A stretch of DNA of 64,000 nucleotides from Cellulomonas wangsupingiae (GTDB lineage: Bacteria > Actinomycetota > Actinomycetes > Actinomycetales > Cellulomonadaceae): positions 4,054,099 through 4,118,098 of the forward strand of contig NZ_CP101989.1 of assembly GCF_024508275.1 (NCBI RefSeq), written 5' to 3'. The notes beneath the pieces were generated by a model. The model did no database searches. It saw nothing but the letters and a program-made list of their open reading frames with translations, and was not told the origin of the DNA. The number at the start of each line of letters is the position of its first letter. The first letter of the stretch is position 1. The position numbers and the translations under genes are program-made. Shown piece by piece: positions 52,221 through 61,750 of the stretch.

Positions 52221-53429
52221 TCAGGGCTTGAGCACCCCGGGGTCCTCCGGGGCCAGCGACGCGAGGATGCGGTTGAGGTCCTGCACGGACGCGAACTCGA
52301 CCGTGAGCTTGCCCCGCGTCTTGCCGAGGTCGACCTTGACGCGGGTCTCGAAACGGTCCGACAGGCGCGTAGCCAGCTCGTCGAGCGCCTCGTTCCGGAT
52401 CCCGGCCCGCGGCCGCTGCCGCCGTGTCGGTTCCTTCTCGTCGCCGCCGAGGGCGACGATCTCCTCGACCGCACGCACCGACAGGCCTTCGGACACGACG
52501 CGCTGGGCCAGCCGTTCGATCGCAGCGCCGTCGCTCAGTCCGAGCAGCGCCCGGGCGTGACCCGCCGAGAGGACCCCCGCGGCGACGCGGCGCTGCACGA
52601 GGGGCGGCAGGCGCAGCAGGCGCAGCGTGTTGGAGATCTGCGGCCGCGAGCGGTGGATGCGGGTCGCGAGCTGCTCGTGGGTGCAGCCGAAGTCGTCGAG
52701 CAGCTGCTGGTACGCGGCCGCTTCCTCGAGCGGGTTGAGCTGCGACCGGTGCAGGTTCTCCAGCAGCGCGTCCCGCAGGAGGTCGGAGTCCTCGGTCTCC
52801 CGGATGATCGCGGGGATCGTCGTGAGGCCCGCCTCCTGGGTGGCACGCCAGCGGCGCTCGCCCATGATGAGCTCGTAGCCGTCGTCGACGGCCCGCACGA
52901 CGACGGGCTGCAGCACCCCGACCTCGCGGATGGAGCCGACGAGCTCGGCCAGCGCGTCCTCGTCGAAGACGTGCCGGGGCTGACGCGGGTTCGGCCGGAT
53001 CGTGTCCACCGGCAGCTCGGCGAACCGCGCGCCGGGCACGGGCACGAGCCCGTCGACGTCCCCGCTGTCCCAGTCCGGCAGGCTCGTGGGCGTCGCCGAA
53101 GCGGCGGAGGAGGCGTCCGTCGGCGCATCGTCAGCCGGGGTCTCCCCCGCCGACGCGGGTCCGGTGGTCGATCCCGCGGTGGCGTCCGACGGGGCGGCCT
53201 CGGTCACCGCCGGCTCGCTGACCAGCACGTCCGTCGGTGCGGGTGCGGTCACCGACGCAGCGGACGGCGCAGGGGCAGCCTCCGGGACCTGGGTCGGGTC
53301 CGGCGTCGTCTTGCGGTTGTCCGGGAAGAACACGTCGACCGGGCGGTCGCCGGTGCTGCGCGGGGTGTCCAGGCCGGTCGGGATGAGTGCACCCAGACCG
53401 CGGCCGAGACCGCGACGCTTCTCGCTCAC
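52221..53429 (-). CDS. parB: chromosome partitioning protein ParB
   Basis: A 402-residue ParB. The start [20 protein letters not shown] is the universal ParB tip contacting ParA. A low-complexity Ala/Pro/Thr/Asp linker of about 90 residues follows. The CTP-binding domain has [20 protein letters not shown] and [16 protein letters not shown] (GERR/GERRxRA boxes). The HTH region has [20 protein letters not shown] and recognises parS. It ends in a C-terminal dimer domain. The start overlaps the parA stop (ATGA). It binds the nine parS sites to the right and clamps onto DNA. Confidence 0.97.
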   Translation of the reverse strand: MSEKRRGLGRGLGALIPTGLDTPRSTGDRPVDVFFPDNRKTTPDPTQVPEAAPAPSAASVTAPAPTDVLVSEPAVTEAAPSDATAGSTTGPASAGETPADDAPTDASSAASATPTSLPDWDSGDVDGLVPVPGARFAELPVDTIRPNPRQPRHVFDEDALAELVGSIREVGVLQPVVVRAVDDGYELIMGERRWRATQEAGLTTIPAIIRETEDSDLLRDALLENLHRSQLNPLEEAAAYQQLLDDFGCTHEQLATRIHRSRPQISNTLRLLRLPPLVQRRVAAGVLSAGHARALLGLSDGAAIERLAQRVVSEGLSVRAVEEIVALGGDEKEPTRRQRPRAGIRNEALDELATRLSDRFETRVKVDLGKTRGKLTVEFASVQDLNRILASLAPEDPGVLKP

Positions 53430-55612
53430 TGGTCCTCCTGTGGGGGGCCGCCCGGCACGCCGGCGGGGATGTCGGTGGTGGTGGAGGTACGCACGGCACG
53501 CTCGGCGAGCTCACGGGCGGCCTCGAGGTACGCGAGGGCGCCGGACGAGCCGCCGTCATAGGTCATCACGGTCTGCCCGTAGCTCGGCGCCTCCGAGATC
53601 CTCACGGACCGCGGAACGGTCGTGCGCAGCGTGCGCTCCGGGAAGTGCGTGCGCACCTCCTGGGCGACCTGCTGCGCGAGGTTCGTCCGCGCGTCGTACA
53701 TCGTCAGCAGGATGGTCGACACAGCGAGCTGCGGGTTCAGGTGCGCCTGGATCAGCTCGATCGTCTTGAGCAGCTGCGACAGGCCCTCCAGCGCGTAGTA
53801 CTCGCACTGGATGGGGATGAGGACCTCGCGTGCCACGACGAAGGCGTTGACCGTGAGCAGACCGAGGCTCGGAGGGCAGTCGACGAAGACGTAGTCGATC
53901 TGCTCGAGCCCTTGCTGACGCCGCCAGTCGAAGTAGCCGTCCAGGGCCGTCCGCAGGCGCGTCTCACGGGCGACCATCGAGACGAGCTCGATCTCGGCAC
54001 CGGACAGGTCGATGGTGGCCGGCAGGCACCACAGGCCGGGCACGTCCGGGCTCTCCTGGACGGCCTCGTGCATGGGCGCCGCGTCCACGAGCACCTCGTA
54101 GATCGACGGCGTACCCGCGCGGTGGTCGATGCCGAGAGCGGTCGAGGCGTTGCCCTGCGGGTCGTTGTCGAGGACGAGCACCTGCAGCCCGGCCTGCGCG
54201 AGCGCGGCGGCCAGGTTCACCGTGGTGGTCGTCTTGCCGACGCCACCCTTCTGGTTGGCGACCGTGATGACCCGCGTGCGCTCGGGCCGGGGGAACTTGC
54301 GCCCGCGCAGCTCGATGCGTCGGCGCGCGTCGATCTGCAGCTCGGCGAGCAGCGGAGTGTCGGCGGTCGGGCGGGGCAGGCTGTCGACGAGCTCGGCTCG
54401 GCGTGCGGCGTCCTGGTCGGCCGCGGTGGCGCCCGGACCGGTGAGTGCGTCGGTCCCGCGGTGCGGGTCCGGCAGGTCTTCCACGATGCCTCTCTCGTCC
54501 TCGCCCGCGCCGCTCGGCGCGTCGTCGCTGGTCAGGTGCTGGTCGACTGACGGACGCTCCGGCGAAGCCACCTGAGCCGACGGGGGTAGCGGCACGTCGC
54601 CAGGGTTCGCGGGGGTCCCCGGCTCGTCGGCTGCCGTCGCTCGCTCGGTGACGTCTGCAGGTGACGCCTTCATGTCGTCGCGGGTCGTGTCGCTCGCCCG
54701 CTCGCCCCCGAGGGCCGCTGCCGCGCCGCTCAGGTCCGGGGCCAGCTGTCCCGCCTCGGTCTGCCACGGGTAGGCGGCACCCATCTCGGCGACCGACACA
54801 GGCTGCGGCCGGTTGGTCCGGCGCGATCGCACCTCGGGGGCAACGTCTGTTCCACGTGAAACGACGTCGGGCGCGTCGGGTGCGCCTGCATCCGACGTCT
54901 CGGCCTGCGCCGCGGCGCGTGTTTCACGTGGAACATAGCCGGCCCCTGAGGCAGCACCCGTGGCATCTTCCGTTTCCGACGGATCGGCCGGAGCCTGAGA
55001 CCCGAGGATGCTCTGCGGCACCCCGTCCGTGGCATCTCCTGCTGCGTTCGTCGGCGATGCCGAGCGTTCGGAGTCGGCCTCGACCTCGGCGCCGCCTGCC
55101 AGGTCTCTCGCCGTCCACCGCGGCGTCCGGGACACGAGGGGTGACTCGTCCGCGGGTGTCACAGCCGACGAGACCATCGCAGCCGGTCCCGAACCGTCAC
55201 TGGAATCGTCGAGGCCAACAGTGGTGGTGTCACTCAGATCGGGCGCGGTCGCGGCGGGGACCGGGACGGTCGCGGTCGGGTGCGCAGGCGAGAGCGCATC
55301 GGGCCCAGGGCCCGCTGGTGGTTGCGCTGGGGAGGACGCATCGTACGCGGCCATCTGCGGCACCGCGGGTACGGGCTGCGAGGGCGAGGGCGAGGGCGGG
55401 GGTGTCCCGTCTCCCGCACTGCGCTCCCCCACGACTGCGGGTGCACCAGTGCCTCCTGATCCGCCCGGGTTCAGCAGCGGCGCAGCACCTGCCTCTGCCG
55501 CGCTGGCGACCGATGCCACCGGATCCGGAGTGCCGACCGACTGCTGCGCACCGGCGGCTGCAGCACGCTCCGCCGCTTCACGCTCCTCGCGGCGCTTCTT
55601 CCTACCGAACAC
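53426..55612 (-). CDS. parA: chromosome partitioning ATPase ParA with very long disordered N-terminus
   Basis: 728 residues, against roughly 260-340 for typical chromosomal ParA. The first 18 residues are basic ([18 protein letters not shown]). About 420 residues of Ala/Pro/Ser/Asp/Thr low complexity follow. The ATPase domain starts near residue 444, with the deviant Walker [47 protein letters not shown] and [15 protein letters not shown]. Two parS sites (54848, 54920) lie inside the N-terminal coding part. The frame is open throughout without a better internal start, although some low-complexity part may be untranslated. Overlaps rsmG by 11 bp. Confidence 0.9.
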   Translation of the reverse strand: MFGRKKRREEREAAERAAAAGAQQSVGTPDPVASVASAAEAGAAPLLNPGGSGGTGAPAVVGERSAGDGTPPPSPSPSQPVPAVPQMAAYDASSPAQPPAGPGPDALSPAHPTATVPVPAATAPDLSDTTTVGLDDSSDGSGPAAMVSSAVTPADESPLVSRTPRWTARDLAGGAEVEADSERSASPTNAAGDATDGVPQSILGSQAPADPSETEDATGAASGAGYVPRETRAAAQAETSDAGAPDAPDVVSRGTDVAPEVRSRRTNRPQPVSVAEMGAAYPWQTEAGQLAPDLSGAAAALGGERASDTTRDDMKASPADVTERATAADEPGTPANPGDVPLPPSAQVASPERPSVDQHLTSDDAPSGAGEDERGIVEDLPDPHRGTDALTGPGATAADQDAARRAELVDSLPRPTADTPLLAELQIDARRRIELRGRKFPRPERTRVITVANQKGGVGKTTTTVNLAAALAQAGLQVLVLDNDPQGNASTALGIDHRAGTPSIYEVLVDAAPMHEAVQESPDVPGLWCLPATIDLSGAEIELVSMVARETRLRTALDGYFDWRRQQGLEQIDYVFVDCPPSLGLLTVNAFVVAREVLIPIQCEYYALEGLSQLLKTIELIQAHLNPQLAVSTILLTMYDARTNLAQQVAQEVRTHFPERTLRTTVPRSVRISEAPSYGQTVMTYDGGSSGALAYLEAARELAERAVRTSTTTDIPAGVPGGPPQEDQ
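54848..54863. promoter_or_regulatory. parS site 1 (inside parA)
   Basis: TGTTCCACGTGAAACG, one mismatch from TGTTCCACGTGAAACA. Confidence 0.85.
54920..54935. promoter_or_regulatory. parS site 2 (inside parA)
   Basis: TGTTTCACGTGGAACA, an exact match to the actinobacterial parS consensus. Confidence 0.9.
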
Positions 55613-56357
55613 GCGGACCCCTTCCTCGGACGGCGGAGACGACCCGGGTGGGCTCGGTTCCGGCGATGGTCGTCGCCTCGTGCACCTGGCCGTTCGTGAG
55701 ACCGGACGCCCGCATCGCCTTCGAGGCTGCGGCGAGCTCTTCCTCAGCCCGCGCGCCCTTCATGGCGATGACGGTTCCGCCCTCACGAACGAGAGGAGCG
55801 GTCCAGCGGAACAGCTTGTCCAGTGACGCCACCGCACGCGCGGTGACCGCATCTGCCTCGAGGGCACCTTCGAGCTCCTGGGCACGAGCGCGTCGGACCT
55901 CGACGTTGGTCAGGCCCGTGCGATCGACGACGTCGTGCAACCACGTCACGCGGCGTTCCATCGGCTCCACCAGCACGATCTCGGCCTGCGGGAGCATCGC
56001 CGCGATGACGACACCGGGCAGGCCGGCACCCGAGCCCACGTCGACGATCAGGCCACGTGCGGGCAGGAACGGAACCACGGCGGCTGAGTTGAGGAGGTGC
56101 CGCTCCCACAAGCGCGGTAGCTCACGCGGTCCGATGAGCCCACGCAGCTCGCCCTCCTCGACGAGCAGCTGGTGAAACGCGTCCACAGCCGGCCACGCGT
56201 CCGCGAAGAACGCGGGGAGGCGCGGGTCCCCGTCCCACGGGTCCGCCACGACCTCGTCCTCGCGCGAGCCACCCTCGACGCCGGGACGATCGGCGCTGAG
56301 AGCCGCCACGCCCTCGTCATCGCTGGTCGCTGCGTCGTCGCGCGGCACGTCTGGCAC
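55602..56357 (-). CDS. rsmG: 16S rRNA (guanine527-N7)-methyltransferase RsmG
   Basis: A 251-residue SAM-dependent methyltransferase. The core reads LIGPRELPRLWERHLLNSAA, then VDVGSGAGLPGVVIAAMLPQ (SAM-binding GSGAGLPG) and EPMERRVTWLHDVV, all typical of GidB/RsmG. It methylates G527 of 16S rRNA. GTG 56357 has AGGAG 8 bp upstream; the frame extends upstream without coding character. parS site 3 sits just before the ribosome site, so ParB could affect expression. Confidence 0.95.
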   Translation of the reverse strand: MPDVPRDDAATSDDEGVAALSADRPGVEGGSREDEVVADPWDGDPRLPAFFADAWPAVDAFHQLLVEEGELRGLIGPRELPRLWERHLLNSAAVVPFLPARGLIVDVGSGAGLPGVVIAAMLPQAEIVLVEPMERRVTWLHDVVDRTGLTNVEVRRARAQELEGALEADAVTARAVASLDKLFRWTAPLVREGGTVIAMKGARAEEELAAASKAMRASGLTNGQVHEATTIAGTEPTRVVSAVRGRGPRVR

Positions 56358-56368
56358 CCGATGGCTCC

Positions 56369-56384
56369 TGTTCCACGTGAAACG
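56369..56384. promoter_or_regulatory. parS site 3
   Basis: TGTTCCACGTGAAACG, 12 bp upstream of the rsmG start. Confidence 0.85.
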
Positions 56385-56798
56385 AACGTCGACTGGCGCG
56401 CGTCCGCTCCTGTCGCACGTTCGTCGCGCGCTTACGCTACCCCGCCACACCCCCCGCCGGTGGAGCCCACTCCGGCCGGTGCACAACCTGTGGCGAGACG
56501 TGCCCCTTGACCCGCACTCGGCCCGCGGGCACCCGCGCCGAGGCCTCGCCCCCGCGCTCGACCACGCCTCCGCACCACGGCCGCGCAGCGCCTGCAGACC
56601 CACGCTCGCACCCGCCGCTGCCGCGCAGCTGGCAACGATCGTGTGGGTCGCCAGATGCCGCCCGCCACACGTCTCTCCGTGGGCGGTGGCCCCGAGACGC
56701 TGCTCGCCTGACGCTTCGCCGGTGCGGTGACGCCGAGACCCACCGCACACGGTCCCGGGCTATCCCTGTGCGCATGTCGCACAGCGGCGTGCCCCGCA

Positions 56799-56814
56799 CG
56801 TTCCACGTGAAACA
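56799..56814. promoter_or_regulatory. parS site 4
   Basis: CGTTCCACGTGAAACA, one mismatch. Paired with site 5, starts 36 bp apart. Confidence 0.85.
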
Positions 56815-56834
56815 GGCCCGGATCTGGAACAGAC

Positions 56835-56850
56835 GGTTTCACGTGAAACT
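56835..56850. promoter_or_regulatory. parS site 5
   Basis: GGTTTCACGTGAAACT, with a perfect 12-bp GTTTCACGTGAAAC palindromic core region. Confidence 0.8.
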
Positions 56851-58292
56851 GGCGGCGAGTACCACGCCAACCCGCTCGCGGCACGCACCACACTCGTGCC
56901 CCACCAGCGCCGACCTGGGCCGAGCGTATGGACCACATGCTCGGAGACCCGTGTGCCCACCTGACGCGACGCGACTGCGTGGCCAGCGGGCGAGCCAGAC
57001 GCACCGGGCGTGTGGATGATGGCGTGGGCACTCCTCTCGCCGCCACGCGGCCACCTGCTAGAGAGGCAGACCTCGTGGATCAACGCGTCGGGGTACCCGT
57101 CACCGCCGCAACACGCTCCTGGCGCTCCCGCGCGCGCCTTCCCTCTCAGCGTGCGGGCACTGTCTGCGATCCTCGGCGCTCCTGGCCGCTCCTGTGCCGG
57201 TCTGGAACTGCCGATGATCGTGCACGTGCCTCGGCACCCCCCGGGCCACTCCGCCTCATCGGATCCAGGACCCGCGGCCCAGGCGTGCAACGGGCCGAGT
57301 CCCCGCTACGCGCCGGAACGATGTTGCGGTGGCTGGTCCCCGCCCACTCCCCAGGGCGGACGCGTGACAGGCCACGCACCGACGTCTCGTTCCGTCGCTA
57401 CGAGCGCGACGCCGACGTCCAGGGGACCCGGTCGCGGGCCTCCTGCCCGCCCGGCACATCTGCACCGGCTGACATCCGCGGGAGAGCAACGTGACAACGC
57501 CACCCCCGCATTTCTCGGCCAGAATGTCATCCCCGTGCACTTCTCGTCGTCGTTCACCAAGCCATTCATGCAGAACGCCAGCTTCCGGTGCGGCTGGGCA
57601 CATGTGCCTGTCCGCCGGTCCACTTTTCCGCTGGTGCGCGTCGGGCTCGCCGATGTGGTTTCCTCGCAGACGGCGATGCGCGAGCCCGCCCGCGCCACGA
57701 ACCCGTGGTGGACCGCTGAGCGACAGGCGACACAGGCTGGCCGGCCCCCAGGTACACCACGTCGACCGCCGGCGCGCGCACACGCGAACTGCGCGCCGCG
57801 CGAAGGGCGCCGGGCCGTCCGCCGGCCGGACAGCGAGCACTCCCGTGGTGACCCAACCTCGGGCACGCAGGCTCACTTCAGTGCACTGACCTGCAGGTTC
57901 GCACCGCTAGAGCGTGTCGTCCGTGCGCGCGGGGTCCCTCGCCACGCCCGTGGCCGGCGCGACATCGCCTTCGAGCATGCTGCGCGCCACGTCGAGCAAC
58001 GACGCGAACGGTGCCGACCGGGTCGCGCGGCTCGTGGGGACGCCGGTCGTCGGGTGCATGAGACCCGTGGAAGTACACATCACCACGGCCCGCCACCCCT
58101 CCCCGACGGCTGCGTCACCAGCAGGCGGACCGTCTGAACCCGCGGGAATCGCACCTCGACAATCACCGCCGCCGGGGACAGGAATGTCGCTGACTGGTCA
58201 GCTTCTCGTCCATCAGCCCGGCTCCCTGGCGCCCGCCCCAGAGGGCTAGAATCTGCAAGGCCGGCAACCAAGGGCGACCGACCAGGTTGCAT

Positions 58293-58883
58293 TCACCATT
58301 CCCCCAGCAGATCCGGCGCAGGCCCTCGCCCGATGAGCCACGCGAGCAGGCCGGCACGACTGGCCCGGTCGGGCAGTGCCCGCAGACGCTTGGGCAGCTC
58401 GGTCTCGACGAGGAGGGCCGGCCAGTCGGACGGGCGATGACCGATGTCGAGATCCACGTGGTGGACCTCGATGTTCCGCAGGTGGTGGCCGATGATCTCG
58501 ACCATCGTCCGAGGGCCGGCGGCCATGATCCCCCGCGCCGCCCACTGCTCATCGTCAAGTGCCGCCCACGCTCCCTCGAGGAGTTGCAGGCAGTCAGCCA
58601 GATCGGCACGGAGCTCGGTTGCCGGGCGGGTCGCTCCTGCCCCCGCCGCCTGATCCGGGTCGTACCCGTCCGGGTGGATCCTGCGCACCTCGCCGACGGC
58701 GGCGCCCTCGAAGATCCGCACGTGGGCTCGCGCTTTGTTCGCGACGTGGGTCACCAGGTGGCCCCGCGAGTAGGTGGGCAGCAGGCACGGCGCACGGAAG
58801 TCCCCGTCGTCGAGCGGCGCGAGCCCGGCCAGCAGCAGCTGATGGCTCGTCGCGCACGCATCGATGGTGACGGTGGGCTTCAT
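58293..58883 (-). CDS. maleylpyruvate isomerase-family (DinB-like, mycothiol-dependent) protein
   Basis: A 196-residue helical-bundle protein. ATSHQLLLAGLAPLDDGDFR, CLLPTYSRGHLVTHVANKAR (the first metal His) and TMVEIIGHHLRNIEVHHVDL (further metal His residues) match the TIGR03083/mycothiol-dependent maleylpyruvate isomerase N-terminal family. Such proteins bind a divalent metal and often use mycothiol. It is shorter than full enzymes, ending shortly after LLAWLIGRG, so the C-terminal domain is absent. An isolated gene inserted between rsmG and jag, flanked by gene-poor DNA with parS sites. Confidence 0.83.
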   Translation of the reverse strand: MKPTVTIDACATSHQLLLAGLAPLDDGDFRAPCLLPTYSRGHLVTHVANKARAHVRIFEGAAVGEVRRIHPDGYDPDQAAGAGATRPATELRADLADCLQLLEGAWAALDDEQWAARGIMAAGPRTMVEIIGHHLRNIEVHHVDLDIGHRPSDWPALLVETELPKRLRALPDRASRAGLLAWLIGRGPAPDLLGEW

Positions 58884-59180
58884 CCCTCAACCGTAGCCAC
58901 GACGCCGCGGCGGTATCCCTCGTCCGCCGTCCGGGCGCCCGCGTGGTGGCGGTGCGGTGGCGCACGCGGCGAGGCGGCAACAGGCGACAGTCGCGGGGGC
59001 CGTCCGCCGGCAGCGCCCATTCACATTCCGCGTGGCGGTGTGGCCGGCGCCGCAACGGGCGACGCCCCGTCGAGCACGTACTGGAGCTACCCGTCGAACG
59101 CGACGCGAGTACGAGTCCGCTGGTCATTGACCAGACGCTGTTCACGGGAAACGCGCCCCGCTTCTGGCGGGGCTCTACCC

Positions 59181-59196
59181 CGTTCCACGTGAAACA
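59181..59196. promoter_or_regulatory. parS site 6
   Basis: CGTTCCACGTGAAACA, one mismatch from consensus, in the gene-free stretch 58884-59789. Confidence 0.85.
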
Positions 59197-59383
59197 CGAT
59201 TCCCGCTGGCCACACCGGCCCTCGGCGGGCTCCCTCGAGTACCGCGCCGCACGTCGCATGGCTGCCGAGACCCACGCCCTTCCCGAAAACCGGATGTCAC
59301 GGTCGGCGAAGACGTCCCGGCGACGCAGAACCCACTCCCGTCGGGATGCGACAACGCGCGGGTTCTGAGCCGGCCCAATGTTG

Positions 59384-59399
59384 CGTTTCACGTGGAACC
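59384..59399. promoter_or_regulatory. parS site 7
   Basis: CGTTTCACGTGGAACC, two end mismatches. Apart from sites 6 and 7 the stretch 58884-59789 shows nothing. Confidence 0.8.
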
Positions 59400-59789
59400 A
59401 GCGATAGCCACGCGGTCGCCACTCCTCGCGGGCCGCACCACCAGGTCTCCGCCCCCGTCTGAGCAACCGCACCCGGAGCTCCAGGTGAACACGTCGCAAA
59501 CGAGCCGCGGCGCTCGTCGGTCGCGGGTCCCACCGGATCGTCCGGGGGATCGCCCAGACCAGGGCGTGTCTCTCCATCAATCCGGCTGATCGCGATCGAT
59601 GTACCTCCGTGCCGAGCCGCCCAAGGCGCGTCTACCCGGTAGGGCGCGCCCAGCCCGCAGTCGGTGGGGTTGGCCGCCCGTTCGAGCCGGGCCGGGTCCG
59701 AAGGAGGCCCTCGTGCTGCGGGCGCGATGGGCCTCTCGCCGTCTTCGGTGGGTCGCCCAGACCGTCGGTCCGTGGAGGTCGTCGCTGTC

Positions 59790-59890
59790 TCAGCGGCGCA
59801 GTGATGCGGGGATCGCGGCCAGCACGGCCCCGTCCGGGCGGCCGACGGCGAACCTGTCGTAGCGGGTGGAAAGCAAGCGCCACTGCTCGG
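59790..59890 (-). pseudogene. possible IS5-type transposase C-terminal remnant
   Basis: Minus-strand translation ends QWRLLSTRYDRFAV...LAAIPASLRR-stop, resembling the WR-x-(I/L)-x-TRYDK-x-A end of actinobacterial IS5 transposases. No upstream transposase or terminal repeats are visible. Low-confidence relic. Confidence 0.35.
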
Positions 59891-59980
59891 ATCCGTCAGC
59901 CGCCCCCGTGCGCCACCAGCGGCGCGCGCTGTGTCAGCGGCGCGCGGCCCGGCCCGACGGACCTGCGACGCCTCGCAGTG

Positions 59981-60016
59981 CCGGCGCCCGCCCGGTCGGC
60001 ACCGGGCGGGCGCCGG
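59981..60016. terminator. terminator of the fasciclin gene
   Basis: Perfect 16-bp stem CCGGCGCCCGCCCGGT with its complement, loop CGGC, 4 bp beyond the fasciclin stop on the minus strand. Confidence 0.8.
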
Positions 60017-60020
60017 GGGG

Positions 60021-60656
60021 TCACAGGTCGAGCGGGCGCAGCACGAACGAGATCCCGTGAGCGATCTGCGCGTTCCCGGCGTTGATGTCGAGCTGGCTGC
60101 GCACCAGCAGCGGGTTCAGGTCGTTGCGGTCGGCGTCGCGCAGCACGACGATCGGAATCCGCTTGGACAGGACGTCGACCGTGAAGGTGCCGCCCTGGGC
60201 GGTGGTGAGCGCCGCACCGTCGGACGCGAGCGCGGTGGCGGAGTCGATCGTGGCCCCGGGCACGACGTGGTACAGCAGCACCTGCTCGATCGCGTCGATC
60301 CCCACGGCCTGCGCGAGGGCACCGAACACCTTCTCCTCCGAGCCGTACCAGCGGTGCGTCAGGTCGTACGCGAGCACCTGGAACGCCCGGTCGTTCGGCA
60401 GGAACGCGGTGAGCGGGACCGTGCCGTCCGCGAGCACGGCGACCGGGCTGCCGGGCTTGGCGGCGAGGACGGCGGCCACCGCGTTGTCGACGATGTCGTA
60501 GTCGTACCAGCTGCGGTCGAACCCCGCGCCGTCGGCGGCGAGCACCGAGGCGAGGCTGGTGGTGCCGGCGGCGGACGCGGCCGGTGCCAGACCGACGACC
60601 GCACCACCGGCGAGGGCGGTGGCGGCCAGGGACGCTGCGAGACGACGGATCCTCAT
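60021..60656 (-). CDS. secreted fasciclin (FAS1) domain protein
   Basis: A 211-residue exported protein. A Sec signal peptide (MRIRRLAASLAATALAGGAV, cleavage near ASAAG) precedes one FAS1-type domain. VPLTAFLPNDRAFQVLAYDL is the H1 box form (TxFxPND-AF), and EQVLLYHVVPGATI is the YH motif region. FAS1 domains mediate cell-surface adhesion, but the role here is unknown. ATG 60656 has AAGGAG 8 bp upstream. Strong terminator after the stop. It lies between parS pairs, outside the usual gene order. Confidence 0.88.
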   Translation of the reverse strand: MRIRRLAASLAATALAGGAVVGLAPAASAAGTTSLASVLAADGAGFDRSWYDYDIVDNAVAAVLAAKPGSPVAVLADGTVPLTAFLPNDRAFQVLAYDLTHRWYGSEEKVFGALAQAVGIDAIEQVLLYHVVPGATIDSATALASDGAALTTAQGGTFTVDVLSKRIPIVVLRDADRNDLNPLLVRSQLDINAGNAQIAHGISFVLRPLDL

Positions 60657-60948
60657 GGAAGGACTCCTTGCGGGCGGTCGGGCGGCACGCGTGCGCACCG
60701 CGGGGCGTCGTCGTCGACGCCCTGCCCCCTCTTCCCGTCGAGGAGCGTTCCCGGATGCACCCGACGTCGTCCGGTCCTCGACGGATCCGTGCGTCGCAGA
60801 CCTGTCACGGGCCGTCGCAGCCCTGTCGCAGGCCGTCGAGCGGTCCGTTCGGGATAGCGGCGACGTTCCCGACCTCGTCCTCGCTGAGTACCGCGCCCGG
60901 ACCTGCGAACGCCTACCGCCCGTAACTCAGTGACGGCACCGAGCGCTC

Positions 60949-60964
60949 GGTTCCACGTGAAACA
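60949..60964. promoter_or_regulatory. parS site 8
   Basis: GGTTCCACGTGAAACA, one mismatch. It starts 32 bp before site 9, in the otherwise empty 60657-61127 gap. Confidence 0.85.
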
Positions 60965-60980
60965 GGCCCGCCCGGGGGCC

Positions 60981-60996
60981 AGTTTCACGTGAAACG
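60981..60996. promoter_or_regulatory. parS site 9
   Basis: AGTTTCACGTGAAACG, perfect GTTTCACGTGAAAC core. Confidence 0.85.
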
Positions 60997-61127
60997 GCGA
61001 CCTCGGCCGTGACGCCCGGCGCGGGCGACGACCGCGCCGGTCCCGACACACACCGCCCGGTGCGCCGTCTCTGCGCCCAGCCCGCTCTCCGGGCGCCCGT
61101 GTGACTCCCCGACGACGGGCACACGAA

Positions 61128-61152
61128 AGGCGGGTGGCGTCGCCACCCGCCT
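61128..61152. terminator. terminator after jag
   Basis: Perfect 12-bp stem AGGCGGGTGGCG with complement, followed on the minus strand by TTTCG; 20 bp beyond the jag stop. Confidence 0.75.
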
Positions 61153-61172
61153 CTCGTCGTGCCCTGCTGCAG

Positions 61173-61685
61173 TCAGCTCGCGCGGATCACCACGCGGCGC
61201 TCCGGCTCGACACCCTCCGAGTCGCTGACCAGCCCCGCCTCGGCGACCGCGTCATGGACGACCTTGCGCTCGAAGGGGTTCATCGGCTCCAGCGTCACCG
61301 CGGTGCCCGACTCCTTGACCTGCTCGATCGCACCGCGCGCGATCTCGACGAGCTGGGCGCGCCGCTCGGCGCGGTAGCCCGCGACGTCGAGCATGAGGCG
61401 GCTGCGCTCCCCCGTCTTCGTCTGCACGGCGAGGCGCGTCAGCTCCTGGAGCGCGTCCAGCACCTGCCCGTCCTTGCCGACGAGGCGGCGCAGGGAGTCG
61501 ACGGTGCCGTCCTCGGCCACGATCTCGACCGCGGCACGCCCGTGGTCGACGTCGATGTCGATGTCGCCGTCGAGGTCGGCGATGTCGAGGAACTCCTCGA
61601 GGTAGTCCGCCGCGATCTCGCCCTCTTCCTCGAGGCGCGTGACGAGGTCACCGTCGTCGACGGTGCTCGGCTCCGATGTGGTCAT
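61173..61685 (-). CDS. jag: Jag/KhpB-type R3H and KH single-strand nucleic-acid-binding protein
   Basis: A 170-residue protein. The acidic start is followed by a KH domain with GKDGQVLDALQELTRLAVQT (the G-x-x-G-type loop). A C-terminal R3H domain follows, LEPMNPFERKVVHDAVAEAG with SDSEGVEPERRVVIRAS. The N-terminal Jag domain of Firmicutes is missing, as usual in actinobacteria. An RNA-binding partner that follows yidC in the conserved rpmH operon. Confidence 0.95.
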   Translation of the reverse strand: MTTSEPSTVDDGDLVTRLEEEGEIAADYLEEFLDIADLDGDIDIDVDHGRAAVEIVAEDGTVDSLRRLVGKDGQVLDALQELTRLAVQTKTGERSRLMLDVAGYRAERRAQLVEIARGAIEQVKESGTAVTLEPMNPFERKVVHDAVAEAGLVSDSEGVEPERRVVIRAS

Positions 61686-61750
61686 CTCTTCTCCGTTCAG
61701 GAAGGTCTCGCCCGCACACGTCCGTCGTCGGACGTGCGCGCGGGCGGTGG

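Larger units (their letters stand above)
56385..58292. other. gene-poor stretch with parS sites
   Basis: About 1.9 kb with no gene I can support. Open frames are GC-driven, and none has coding-like composition or a recognisable domain. It contains parS sites 4 and 5. 57480-57700 is less GC-rich than its surroundings and may be the trace of a lost gene or an insertion. Confidence 0.5.

Noticed and set aside
57010-58137. Plus-strand open frame of 375 codons in the parS region
   Set aside because: Composition is Arg/Pro/Ala-rich without domains, the ribosome site is poor and it overlaps equally long frames on the other strand.
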